A DNA stretch of 64,000 nt from Nematopogon swammerdamellus (lineage: Eukaryota; Arthropoda; Insecta; Lepidoptera; Adelidae): assembly GCA_946902875.1 (NCBI GenBank), contig OX336337.1:3534001-3598000 (forward strand). Direction: 5' to 3'. The notes beneath the pieces are model-generated. The model was given only the letters and a program-made list of their open reading frames with translations. It was not told where the DNA came from and did not search any database. Shown piece after piece: positions 38,740-49,604 of the stretch (positions within the stretch are counted from its first letter, which is position 1; each line of letters opens with the position of its first letter). Made by a program: the position numbers and the translations under genes.

Positions 38740-38830
38740 GCTTCCGAACTGGGTGGCTGTGCCCGAGGTCGAAGCCTCAGGCGCAGCCAATTTCACCCCC
38801 GAGGTGGACTAATGTCGCTGGGGAAAGGCT
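38740..38830 (-). mobile_element. Family I fragment
   Basis: GGGTGGCTGTGCCCGAGGTC, CAGGCGCAGCCAATTTCACC and GAGGTGGACTAATGTCGCTG, matching 3,386-3,500 in reverse. Confidence 0.6.
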
Positions 38831-39373
38831 ATTAACCCGCGATTTGAAGATCCGTAGATTGTTGAAGCGGGGAAATATGTTCCCCGGGAGCCCGTTCCAC
38901 ACCTTTGCAGTGCGGCACTTAGGGATCCGACATCCCTACGCCTAGATCGCGGTACACTCCAGGGACATCCACCAGTCAATTCATGTCTCATTTTGAACAA
39001 GTCAGACTATAGTTTTAGTTACTTTGACTAAATCCCTCCGTTTCGTATGCGGCCACATTCGACCAAGGTGGTGACCATTAATCTCACCAGTTCACAATCA
39101 TTAGTCATTCTGGCCGGGACAAAGAATGATTCTCGGTTTGACCGAATGCCCCGATTGAAATAAAAAGTTGTTTGGACGCTAGCGGAGGACTGAATTTGGA
39201 GGTCACACGGCAAGGGCGTACATACAGACATACTTGGAATGATGTGGTCATTCAGCCTTTTTTGGTCCTTGCTACGTTGTCGTCAGTTTGTCGCACCGAA
39301 AATTTGTAGAATAGATTTCCGAAGAACATCTACTCTCCTGATCCAAGCATCTTCAAATCGCTGGTAAAAAAAG
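38831..39373. other. Unassigned, possibly continuing family I
   Basis: Continues without a break from family I (GGGGAAAGGCTATTAACCCG). Short minus-strand frames (e.g. 39,028-39,231) have no recognised domain. It may be the internal part of the element whose end is family I. Confidence 0.3.
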
Positions 39374-39770
39374 GACGGGCGGCCGAGTGGTTTGGGAATC
39401 GGCTTCTCATGCGAGAGGTCCGAGGTTCGAATCCGGTCGGCGTGTACCAATGAGTTTTTTCTGACGAAAAAATTTACGTGCATACATACACTTGCTGCTT
39501 CACCGTTCGGAACCGGTGTAAAACTGTAGGTCCCTTCCCTTGCCCCTTACTAGGTGGTAGGCTCAAATTATAGCCGACTGGGTTGATACCACCGTACTGG
39601 ATGTAAGATGGCCGCATAGCAGCCTCGGCTGTGTTCTCCTCTAGTCCAGTATAGCCAGCAATCCAGGGAAGTCTCCGGAATGGCACCTACCTTCTCGGAG
39701 GTGATATTGGCTGGTCGGAGCATGCGCTTTGGCCCCTCCGACTCAGCCACCCATACAGGATTACATAAAA
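39374..39770 (+). mobile_element. SINE-C, full length
   Basis: Head GGCGGCCGAGTGGTTTGGGA and GAGGTCCGAGGTTCGAATCC, linker ending CGGAACCGGTGTAAAACTGT, then body, tail and A run. Reference copy together with 60,246-60,652. Confidence 0.93.
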
Positions 39771-40599
39771 AAAACATACTTTTTCCATACTACGCCGCAC
39801 GCCGCGCCGCCTGTGCCGCCGCATCGACATCTCCTCGGGAGTGAAATGGGATGGGCATGAGGCTCCGATCTCGAGCACAGTCACCCAATTCGAGTGCAAG
39901 AAAAAAAACAGTCGAGAGCGCATCAGGCTCGCACAATCAGGATTCAGTACTAAAACAAAACAAAACAAAACATATTTTTCCAAAACTGTTACATTATCGC
40001 AAAAAGCTGCCAGTGCGAGTCATCAAGGTGTATCATTCATTATGCCCAATTTCAAGTTTCTACGTTCTTATAAGGGTTACGTTTGTTTGTTTTTTCCTTT
40101 TAAGGTAAGGAACCTTAAAAAAAATTTTTGTTGAAGAAACTGAAGGAAATTGGTTAGATTACGGCCTCCTCAGGTCACGATGGGAAGTTATGCCGTGTCA
40201 GTATTATAAGTATTCTATGGCCGTGTTATGCCTGCACAACTTTACTTTTACCTGCAGTTCCGCCTGGTCGAACTTGTCTGTTGAAATAGTGGAATAATCC
40301 AAAGGGACACGCTGGCATTGCATCTAATTCAGAAAGAAATATGACTCTTCCTTTCGGCTTTGTTGTGGTCTTGCAATGCAAATCGCAGTGCCGTGAAATG
40401 TAAATATTTTAATTAACTATTTTCAATTCTTGTTTGAAGAATGATTATGAAGTAGATTTTTTTTCGCAATAACCAAACTACACAGCAAGTCTTAAAAGTA
40501 ATTGCAATTAAAATAATAATAGTTTTAGGGCCGATTTTATCACCTCCTGTTAAGCCTCAGGTGACAGGTTATCAGCTGTCGGTGAATGTGACCGGTGAA
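39771..40599. other. Mostly unassigned
   Basis: About 39,785-39,910 is GC-rich and then family-I-like (ATCTCCTCGGGAGTGAAATG, GAGCACAGTCACCCAATTCG). The rest is AT-rich with no feature. Confidence 0.4.
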
Positions 40600-40820
40600 G
40601 TGGGTTCTCGTACAAGAAAAGTGTTTTTTTTTTCTTTTTTCTTTTTTTGTAGTGTGGAAACCTCTGTGCGCGTGTCCGACTCGCACTTGGCCGGTTTTTC
40701 TTTTTTATGGATACGCGAGCGTGCCAGATGTATTTTTACCCGACTACGGCGAAGCCAACAGGAGGGTAATGTGTTTAGCCTGAATGTTTGTATGTATGTA
40801 TGTATGTATGTATGTATGAG
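40600..40820 (+). mobile_element. Family E 3' end and CATA module
   Basis: 40,600-40,705 has GTGGAAACCTCTGTGCGCGT, CCGACTCGCACTTGGCCGG. 40,725-40,820 has ATTTTTACCCGACTACGGCG, AAGCCAACAGGAGGGTAATG and (TATG)n, the module also within element Q. Confidence 0.65.
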
Positions 40821-41468
40821 GGTTAGAAAGAGCGTAGCGCCTAGAAGAAGCGTCGATTCTCAATGAAAGATATACCAAAATGTTCTAGAACATCGCGAAA
40901 TTGACATAGGATAGGTTAGTACTCAATCTTAATAACGAATTTGTGAAAATCAGCAAAAAATAATCACGTACATAGAAGGGAAGACGGGACGGCCATTTGT
41001 TTACATGCAAACGTCAACTGGCAAAGAGAATATAACCACTCAACGTCAACTGGATGCAGGGGGATCTTAGTTTTCATTGTGGATGGCGACATCTAGAGTT
41101 TGGTTGCCTGTCCAAAGAGTATTGTACTCTCAGATCAGGAAAGGAATTGTCAGGAGGTCCGGTTAGGTCTGTGGGTAAGGTGGTCTGTGGTTCTGTTGGG
41201 CAAACCATCTCTAGCACAGATTACCAATATATATGATCTCTAGTCTGTCAACTCTGGGACAGTAATCTGTGTTGGGGGGTTACTATGACAACCATCTTTG
41301 TTGACGTCAGTTTGGAAAATAATGGAATTTATGATAGGTACATAAAATGCAACTAGCTCATTTATTCTACATTGTGGCAGAGCGGTCAGCGTTATTTCAC
41401 AAGTGAGAAGTACATGATTATAACGGCTCACAGGAAGAGCGATTCGTAGAAGGTAATGTTCTCACGCA
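40821..41468. other. No assignable feature
   Basis: Short frames only. AGCACAGATTACCAATAT-like strings recur once near 42,375, too short to call. Confidence 0.3.
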
Positions 41469-41663
41469 TTGAGAAGCCTGAAGGATTTGTTGACACAATT
41501 CACATCTCTTGATCAATATGAAGAAGTCAGAATTTTAAGTCAATGGAAGAAGTATTACAACAATTTGATAAATATCTTCATGCCGAAGAAAAACGTTGTA
41601 TTCGAAAGATATAAGTTCAATTATCTTGAACACAAACGCAAAGGTCATTTATTCCTATAAACA
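41469..41663 (+). pseudogene. Gag-like fragment of a second LTR retrotransposon
   Basis: A 63-codon frame includes LSQWKKYYNNLINIFMPKKN and VVFERYKFNYLEHKRKG. The pattern (W-x-x-Y/H...F-x-P-K-x-N-V-V-F-E-R-Y-x-F-N) is that of the Gag region of Ty3/gypsy elements of the K02A2.6-like type, from memory of the family. It differs from the Gag of the 11,680-16,147 element. It stops soon after the motif and no LTR, protease or RT is found nearby, so it is an isolated remnant. AATAAAATACCAATCC follows at 41,728. Confidence 0.5.
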
Positions 41664-41843
41664 GCGCAAATGTACTACATTAAAACAAAACAAATCATAT
41701 GTAATGTGTATATTTGTATAAATGGTTTAATAAAATACCAATCCGAATTTTATATTTATAAGAGTGTTTGTTTTATTTCATATACTCCAAGTAAAAGCCC
41801 AATAATAACTTAATAATTTAAACTTCTTTCTTTAAGACCTGTA

Positions 41844-42164
41844 AGCATCTCTCCCCGTGTATGGCGTAAAAGGCGACTAAAGGATATGACTCCCTTCTTA
41901 TATTACTAGGTGGTAGGGTTTAACCCACCCGGGTTGGTACCACCGCACTGAATGAAAGGTGGGTCAAAACGGCTATGTAAATAGTGGTGCTTTCCGTCCA
42001 GTTCAGTGTAGCCGGCACGACCGAAGGGTGTTATGGTCTGACATCACGGATGTTGTAGGTGATGCACCCATGGAGTTGTTCCCCAACTCCATGGATGTAC
42101 CCAAAGACAGCCCCTTTTAATCTCTTTGGATGTACTCAACCGTGTCAGTTACCATAAAAAAAAA
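41844..42164 (+). mobile_element. SINE-B with truncated head and tail insertion
   Basis: Starts inside the head (GCATCTCTCCCCGTGTATGG). The body is intact. The tail is split by about 75 bp (42,065-42,130) before CAACCGTGTCAGTTACCATA. Confidence 0.88.
42068..42094. repeat. Palindrome in the SINE tail insertion
   Basis: CCATGGAGTTG, five bases, CAACTCCATGG: an exact 11-bp stem inside the extra sequence. Confidence 0.9.
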
Positions 42165-42551
42165 GAGTTATATTGCTATTTCTGTGGATAATTTGTTTCT
42201 CATAATTAATTTTTTCAGATCTGTACCGCAGCTGCCAATAAATTAATTTGAGAAAGTTATCTTCAGATATAACAATATACCTCTATACATATTATGCATA
42301 CTCATCATATTGTACTATTGTAGGATATCCTCTTTGCTATTGTACATACATGATGTAATCAAACATGACAGCACAGATTACCAACATGACAGGTAATAAA
42401 ATTTACAACTTTAAAAAGAAATCTGTGGCATTCACTGAATGTTTAATTTCCTGGAAATAATAAGTTTTACAGCCAGCAGATGTCGCTGTATATCCCTTAC
42501 TATTCAAATTTCAAGTCTGTTCCGAGATTTTGTACTGGAAAAAATTCAGTA
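42165..42551. other. AT-rich unassigned stretch
   Basis: No frame or repeat landmark seen. Confidence 0.4.
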
Positions 42552-42930
42552 TTTTTTTATGGAAACTGACACGGTTGGCTACCTCACCTACAACATCCGT
42601 GATGTCAGCCCATAACACCTAGGTGCTAGGTGCCATGTCAGTGCTTCCCTTCATTTAATGTCGGCTACACTGAACTGGACGGAAAACACGAACTATTTAC
42701 ATAGCAGTTTCGACCTACGTTTCGCTCAGTGCAGTGGTACCAACCCGGCCGGGATAAACCCTACCACCTAGTAAGGTAAGAAGGGAAGGGACCTACAGTG
42801 TATCGTGGAATCCGAACCACGGTCAGCCTCCAACGGTCGAGCGGTCACTCCTCCAAGTACTGACCGCGCTCAGCACTGCACTGCTTAACAACAGTCGACC
42901 GACTGCACCAATGAGCTACCGAGGCTGACA
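42552..42930 (-). mobile_element. SINE-A, full length
   Basis: Poly-T, tail, body and full chimeric head. On the minus strand the head has GCCTCGGTAGCTCATTGGTG, then the 5S-like stretch with TACTTGGAGGAGTGACCGCT, then GTGGTTCGGATTCCACG. Confidence 0.92.
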
Positions 42931-43022
42931 TGACAGTATTTAATTTAAAAACAAAATTAAATTTTAAACAAAACATTATATTATTAATGTAGAGTTATGT
43001 TATGTTCTAAAAATGGTGAAAT

Positions 43023-43090
43023 AAAAACTATTATTAAAAACAAAAAACCCGACTACGAAAAACAAAAAAGGAAAAAATAAGATAATCAAT
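43023..43090 (+). repeat. Left copy of a 68-bp inverted repeat outside element Q
   Basis: AAAAACTATTATTAAAAACA and ACCCGACTACGAAAAACAAA, ending AATAAGATAAT, recur in reverse at 46,003-46,072. The pair encloses element Q copy 1 plus the 421-bp hairpin. Confidence 0.85.
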
Positions 43091-45581
43091 ACTAATAATA
43101 AATCTGTAAGGGATGGTCATGGAGTAAGTTACTTTGTTTTAGGAAATATTGAGTTTGTAGCCTCTATGTATGATACTAAAGCTAAATTGACGATTTTTAG
43201 AAATCTTTTCTGTATGTATGTATGTATGTATGTATGTATGTTCCTCCATAACTCTTAAAGCCATAATCCGAATTTGATGAAACTTAGTACAAACCCATTT
43301 TACTATACGGGACACAGGATAGGCTTACTAAAATTCACTTCCGGCTACGCTAAGATGTGGCTCCCATACAAATCGAATTGTTCCAAGCGCCGAAATAATG
43401 GGCGGCGCGGCGCGGCGGGGGTTAGTAGCGCGTCTCGCGGAGACTGGCAGCCCGGCGGCGGGGGCGAAGGCGCGGGACGCGGCGCGGGGTGCGGTCTATT
43501 CGGTGGTCTGGCGGAGCGCGGTGTGTGTGTGTATGCATTGTCTCGGCAGAGTTTCATAAATTTTAATTCGATTCATAATATTATGTAGGTTAACTTCTTT
43601 AGGTATCTATTTGATTAATTTTAGGTGCAAACCTATGAAAAAGTATTATTGCGAGTCGATGTTAGCGGATATTTATTTAACTGAAGTTCCTATTTGATTT
43701 AAGTTAATTGATCGTATGTTTATTATATTGTACGTAGTGTAGTATGCGCGGTATATTAGCGAAGAGATTCTTATTTTTACCCGATTACGGCGAAGCGAAA
43801 AGGAGAGTTATGTTTTTGACCGGTATGTATGTATGTATGTATGTTCAACTGTTCCCTCATAATAACTTCGACACTACTTATAATAATTTGACAAATGAGG
43901 TATCGTTGGATGCGTCTTGACCGTACGCTGGTCGTCAAGACGCATCCAACGTCTATAGGCTATAGGATATGGCGCCCTCTAGAGGACATAAGTAATGATA
44001 AAAAATTGCCCGCGGCTTCGCTCGCGTGAAATTCGTATTTCAAAGAAAAAAATTAAGTAACTGAGGGCGAGCTGGGTTCAGGTAAACGATAAACCGTCTC
44101 GAAGAAAGTGAGTAACTTTTTGAGGCCGAAGGCGAAGTTGCGTTCAGGAAGACGATAAACCTTCTCGAAGACAGTAAGTAACTATGGGCGAGGCCGAAGG
44201 CCGAGCTGCGTTCAGGAAGAGGATAAACCATCTTTAAGAAAGTAAGTAACAAAGGGCGAGGCCGAAGGCCGAGCTGCGTTCAGGAAGAGGATAACCTTTT
44301 CGAAGAAAGTAAGTAATTATGGGCGAGGCCGAAGGCCGAGCTGCGTTCAGGATGAGGGTAAACTTTTCGAAGAAAGTAAGTAACAGAGGGCGAGGCTGAT
44401 GGCGGAGCTGCGTTCAGGAAAACGATAAACCTTCTCGAAGACAGTAAGTAACTATGGGCGAGGCCGAAGGCCGAGCTGCGTTCAGGAAGAGGATAACCTT
44501 TTCGAAGAAAGTAAGTAACAGAGGGCGAGGCCGAAGGCCGAGCTGCGTTCAGGAAGACGATAAACCTTTTCGAAGACAGTAAGTAACTATGGGCGAGGCC
44601 GAAGGCCGAGCTGCATTCAGCATGCGGGTAAACTTTTCGAAGAAAGTAAGTAACAGAGGGCGAGGCCGAAGGCCGAGCTGCGTTCAGGAAAACGATAAAC
44701 CTTCTCGAAGACAGTAAGTAACTATGGGCGAGGCCGAAGGCCGAGCTGCGTTCAGGAAGAGGATGACCTGTTCGAAGAAAGTAAGTAACAGAGGGCGAGG
44801 CCGAAAGCCGAGCTTCGTTCAGGAAGACGATAAACCTTTTCGAAGACAGTAAGTAACTATAGGCGAGGCCGAAGGCCGAGCTGCGTTCAGGAAGACGATA
44901 AATTCTCGAAGACGGTAAGTAACTATGGGCAAGGCCGAAGGCCGAAATGTGTTCAGGAAGAGGATAAACCTTTTCGAAGAAAGTAAGTAACAAAGAAGTT
45001 ACTTTCTTCGAGAAGATTTATGGTCTTCCTGAACGCAGCTCGGCCTTCGGACTCGCCCTCGGTTACTTACATTCTTCGAAAAGGTTATCCTCTTCCTGAA
45101 CGCAACTCGGCCTTCGGCCTCGCCCTTTGTTACTTACTTCTTAAAGATGGTTTATCCTCTTCGTGAACGCAGCTCGGCCTTCGGCCTCGCCCATAGTTAC
45201 TTACTATCTTCGAAAAAGTTTATCGTCTTCCTGAACGCAGCTCGGCCTTCGGCCTCGCCCTCTGTTACTTACTTTCTTTGAAAAGGTTATCCTCTTCCTG
45301 AACGCAGCTCGGCCTTCGGCCTCGCCCTTTGTTACTTACTTTCTTATAGATGGTTTGTCCTCTTCCTGAACGCAGCTCGGCCTTCGGCCTCGCCCATAGT
45401 TACTTACTGTCTTCGAGAAGGTTTATCGTCTTCCTGAACGCAACTCCGCCTTCGGCCTCAAAAAGTTACTCACTTTCTTCGAGATGGTTTATCGTTTACC
45501 TGAACCCAGCTCGCCTTAGTTACTTACTTTCTTCCTTTGAAATACAAATTTCACGCGAGCGAAGCCGCGGGCAAAAGCTAG
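43091..45581 (-). mobile_element. Element Q copy 1 (left arm of the large inverted repeat)
   Basis: A minus-oriented copy of 2,491 bp, mirrored by 47,114-49,604. In its own orientation it starts CTAGCTTTTGCCCGCGGCTT, has the strand-switching 68-bp array, then a CATA/TATG module, a GC-rich block and the end CAGATTTATTATTAGT. Open frames across the array come from the repeat units and are not taken as genes. Confidence 0.9.
44006..45581. repeat. Strand-switching 68-bp array, copy 1
   Basis: Bounded by inverted termini TTGCCCGCGGCTTCGCTCGC (44,006) and GCGAGCGAAGCCGCGGGCAA (45,556-45,575). Units contain GGCGAGGCCGAAGGCCGAGC, TGCGTTCAGGAAGACGATAA and GAAGACAGTAAGTAAC. Plus-oriented units run to about 44,995 and minus-oriented units from about 45,000. 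Two unit types alternate. Confidence 0.92.
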
Positions 45582-46002
45582 TTTTGTAATATATTGGGGC
45601 AAAGTGCAGTTTAGAATACGTACTAGCAAAACTTAGGAAGTCGAATACTTATATGATTCTGAAAATATAGCATTAGGTATCGATCATAATTAATTATGTA
45701 CTTGAACATAGTCAACCTGCTTTGATAATATGAACGAAAGGTCCTTCGAACACAATTAATAATACAGCCGGAGTCGGAGTCAGCTAGATTTTCAAGAAGT
45801 TTTGCTGACTCCGACTCCGGCTGTATTATTAATTGTGTTCGAAGGACCTTTCGTTCATATTATCAAAGCAGATTGACTATGTTCAAGTACATAATTAATT
45901 ATGATCGATACCTAATGCTATATTTTCAGAATCATATATTCGACTTCCTAAGTTTTGCTAGTACGTATTCTAAACTGCACTTTGCCCCAATATATTACAA
46001 AA
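45582..46002. repeat. 421-bp near-perfect hairpin
   Basis: Arms of about 200 bp run from TTTTGTAATATATTGGGGCA to its reverse, with a 19-base loop (45,785-45,803). The innermost stem is GGAGTCGGAGTCAGC. The only clear differences are a 4-base indel near 45,645 and one or two substitutions. It begins at the exact base where element Q copy 1 ends. Confidence 0.92.
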
Positions 46003-46072
46003 TTATCTTATTTTTTCCTTTTTTGTTTATCGTAGTCGGGTTTTTTGTTTTTAATAATAGTTTTTTTACGCT
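46003..46072 (-). repeat. Right copy of the 68-bp inverted repeat
   Basis: ATTATCTTATTTTTTCCTTT to TTTAATAATAGTTTTTT mirrors 43,023-43,090, with a small indel after TTTGTTTATCG. Confidence 0.85.
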
Positions 46073-47113
46073 TCTCTTGAAAGAGCCAAAGTCATACAGT
46101 GATGTAAACACATCGGAAGGAAATGCATTCTAGAGTTTCGCAGTGCGGAAGATAAAAGAAATATTTAGAAATGTCACTTTAGCCAACATATATAAATGTT
46201 AACCGAAGCTTAACCGGAGGTGATGAACACAGATAACATTGATTTATATGTATCTCCGAGGCCGCACACTTGTCATCGGCTGAGAGCTGAACCCCCGATC
46301 GTCACTACATAATGACCCCTATCGTGTCTGCGTAAGGTTGAATTTTTAACGCAAAGTGCAAGGCGCTCGCTACGTTCTGGCAGTTGTCAGTTCAAGCAGC
46401 GGAAACAAAGATGTGGTCCAGTGGACACAGAGGCAGGTGGGCGCGAGCGCGCGTGCGCTCAAGTAATATTATGGTCACAAATACCAACACTGGTCATATT
46501 ATTGTAAAGGATATGACCGTCTGATGCACCTGTGGAACCTTTGTCATAGTTACTTTAACATGCATACCACACAATGTTTCCCGAAAATCGGCGTAAGCAG
46601 AACAATCGGTGTTGTGCTGCAAGTACTAACCGTACTAACCGTTTCGATATCAGAATCACCGTCGAATTCTGAAATAATTAAAAAGCCGATCTCGTCCTCG
46701 GGACCGACCAAGCTGGTCACTTCTGATCGACGGCGCCATCTTCGACATAATATGTCGCAATAAATAATACATAACCGCTGAGACCTTGGCTGGTACCCGT
46801 GGGTGCTGGCTGCACCGTGACCTTGGATCACAACCACAATTCACGAACGAGAGCTATAGCAAAGTAATTAAAACCTTCTCTTCTTATGGACTGCAACGAA
46901 TCGCTTGATTGCCTCCATGGGTCTGGTCTGGCTATAATTAACACATAGCGGCGAGGCCTTGCACGGAATCTGAAAGGGTGAATAAATTCAGATATTAGGA
47001 AATCCTGCTTTTGGAAAAAAAATATTAGGTGTGTGGCAATTACAAATGATGTGGAACTGGTTGCATCGGCAAGGGACTTGAACTATTAGGACACTGATCA
47101 AATTTATTTAGGA
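46073..47113. other. Spacer of the large inverted repeat
   Basis: Holds a reversed family F scrap at about 46,558-46,627 (GTAAGCAGAACAATCGGTGT). Otherwise no frame or repeat is recognised. Confidence 0.45.
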
Positions 47114-48689
47114 CTAGCTTTTGCCCGCGGCTTCGCTCGCGTGAAATTTGTATTTCAAAGGAAGAAAGTAAGTAACTAAGGCGAGCTGGGTTCAGGTAAA
47201 CGATAAACCATCTCGAAGAAAGTGAGTAACTTTTTGAGGCCGAAGGCGGAGTTGCGTTCAGGAAGACGATAAACCTTCTCGAAGACAGTAAGTAACTATG
47301 GGCGAGGCCGAAGGCCGAGCTGCGTTCAGGAAGAGGACAAACCATCTATAAGAAAGTAAGTAACAAAGGGCGAGGCCGAAGGCCGAGCTGCGTTCAGGAA
47401 GAGGATAACCTTTTCGAAGAAAGTAAGTAACAGAGGGCGAGGCCGAAGGCCGAGCTGCGTTCAGGAAGACGATAAACTTTTTCGAAGATAGTAAGTAACT
47501 ATGGGCGAGGCCGAAGGCCGAGCTGCGTTCACGAAGAGGATAAACCATCTTTAAGAAGTAAGTAACAAAGGGCGAGGCCGAAGGCCGAGTTGCGTTCAGG
47601 AAGAGGATAACCTTTTCGAAGAATGTAAGTAACCGAGGGCGAGTCCGAAGGCCGAGCTGCGTTCAGGAAGACCATAAATCTTCTCGAAGAAAGTAACTTC
47701 TTTGTTACTTACTTTCTTCGAAAAGGTTTATCCTCTTCCTGAACACATTTCGGCCTTCGGCCTTGCCCATAGTTACTTACCGTCTTCGAGAATTTATCGT
47801 CTTCCTGAACGCAGCTCGGCCTTCGGCCTCGCCTATAGTTACTTACTGTCTTCGAAAAGGTTTATCGTCTTCCTGAACGAAGCTCGGCTTTCGGCCTCGC
47901 CCTCTGTTACTTACTTTCTTCGAACAGGTCATCCTCTTCCTGAACGCAGCTCGGCCTTCGGCCTCGCCCATAGTTACTTACTGTCTTCGAGAAGGTTTAT
48001 CGTTTTCCTGAACGCAGCTCGGCCTTCGGCCTCGCCCTCTGTTACTTACTTTCTTCGAAAAGTTTACCCGCATGCTGAATGCAGCTCGGCCTTCGGCCTC
48101 GCCCATAGTTACTTACTGTCTTCGAAAAGGTTTATCGTCTTCCTGAACGCAGCTCGGCCTTCGGCCTCGCCCTCTGTTACTTACTTTCTTCGAAAAGGTT
48201 ATCCTCTTCCTGAACGCAGCTCGGCCTTCGGCCTCGCCCATAGTTACTTACTGTCTTCGAGAAGGTTTATCGTTTTCCTGAACGCAGCTCCGCCATCAGC
48301 CTCGCCCTCTGTTACTTACTTTCTTCGAAAAGTTTACCCTCATCCTGAACGCAGCTCGGCCTTCGGCCTCGCCCATAATTACTTACTTTCTTCGAAAAGG
48401 TTATCCTCTTCCTGAACGCAGCTCGGCCTTCGGCCTCGCCCTTTGTTACTTACTTTCTTAAAGATGGTTTATCCTCTTCCTGAACGCAGCTCGGCCTTCG
48501 GCCTCGCCCATAGTTACTTACTGTCTTCGAGAAGGTTTATCGTCTTCCTGAACGCAACTTCGCCTTCGGCCTCAAAAAGTTACTCACTTTCTTCGAGACG
48601 GTTTATCGTTTACCTGAACCCAGCTCGCCCTCAGTTACTTAATTTTTTTCTTTGAAATACGAATTTCACGCGAGCGAAGCCGCGGGCAA
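47114..48689. repeat. Strand-switching 68-bp array, copy 2
   Basis: Same structure as at 44,006-45,581. The strand switch is at about 47,697, where AAGTAACTTCTTTGTTACTT lies between oppositely oriented units. Confidence 0.92.
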
Positions 48690-49604
48690 TTTTTTATCAT
48701 TACTTATGTCCTCTAGAGGGCGCCATATCCTATAGCCTATAGACGTTGGATGCGTCTTGACGACCAGCGTACGGTCAAGACGCATCCAACGATACCTCAT
48801 TTGTCAAATTATTATAAGTAGTGTCGAAGTTATTATGAGGGAACAGTTGAACATACATACATACATACATACCGGTCAAAAACATAACTCTCCTTTTCGC
48901 TTCGCCGTAATCGGGTAAAAATAAGAATCTCTTCGCTAATATACCGCGCATACTACACTACGTACAATATAATAAACATACGATCAATTAACTTAAATCA
49001 AATAGGAACTTCAGTTAAATAAATATCCGCTAACATCGACTCGCAATAATACTTTTTCATAGGTTTGCACCTAAAATTAATCAAATAGATACCTAAAGAA
49101 GTTAACCTACATAATATTATGAATCGAATTAAAATTTATGAAACTCTGCCGAGACAATGCATACACACACACACCGCGCTCCGCCAGACCACCGAATAGA
49201 CCGCACCCCGCGCCGCGTCCCGCGCCTTCGCCCCCGCCGCCGGGCTGCCAGTCTCCGCGAGACGCGCTACTAACCCCCGCCGCGCCGCGCCGCCCATTAT
49301 TTCGGCGCTTGGAACAATTCGATTTGTATGGGAGCCACATCTTAGCGTAGCCGGAAGTGAATTTTAGTAAGCCTATCCTGTGTCCCGTATAGTAAAATGG
49401 GTTTGTACTAAGTTTCATCAAATTCGGATTATGGCTTTAAGAGTTATGGAGGAACATACATACATACATACATACATACATACAGAAAAGATTTCTAAAA
49501 ATCGTCAATTTAGCTTTAGTATCATACATAGAGGCTACAAACTCAATATTTCCTAAAACAAAGTAACTTACTCCATGACCATCCCTTACAGATTTATTAT
49601 TAGT
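47114..49604 (+). mobile_element. Element Q copy 2 (right arm of the large inverted repeat)
   Basis: Mirror of 43,091-45,581 with no net length difference: any base x pairs with 92,695 minus x. The flanks differ from those of copy 1 (GGA before, ATGATGATATTG after). Confidence 0.92.

Noticed and set aside
42830..42900. Possible 5S rRNA gene
   Set aside because: Only the internal control region resembles 5S. The remaining 5S sequence is missing and the segment is always inside the SINE-A head.
43274..43588. 104-codon frame repeated at 49,107 and 63,589
   Set aside because: It lies in the GC-rich block of element Q and is conserved only because the copies are recent. The glycine-rich translation has no recognised domain, and the older copies (55,400, 58,040) do not keep it.
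44280..44993. 237-codon open frame repeated at 47,702 and 62,184
   Set aside because: It is a translation of the 68-bp array. The motif repeats (SAFGLAHSYLLSS) follow unit boundaries, and frames exist in either strand orientation. No domain is seen, so it is taken as a by-product of the repeat.
44006..45581. Possible CRISPR-like array
   Set aside because: The units are contiguous repeats without unique spacers, they change strand, and the genome is eukaryotic.
47114..49604. Element Q as a Helitron
   Set aside because: It has no 5' TC start, no CTRR end with a nearby 3' hairpin, and no clear insertion between A and T. The class is left open.
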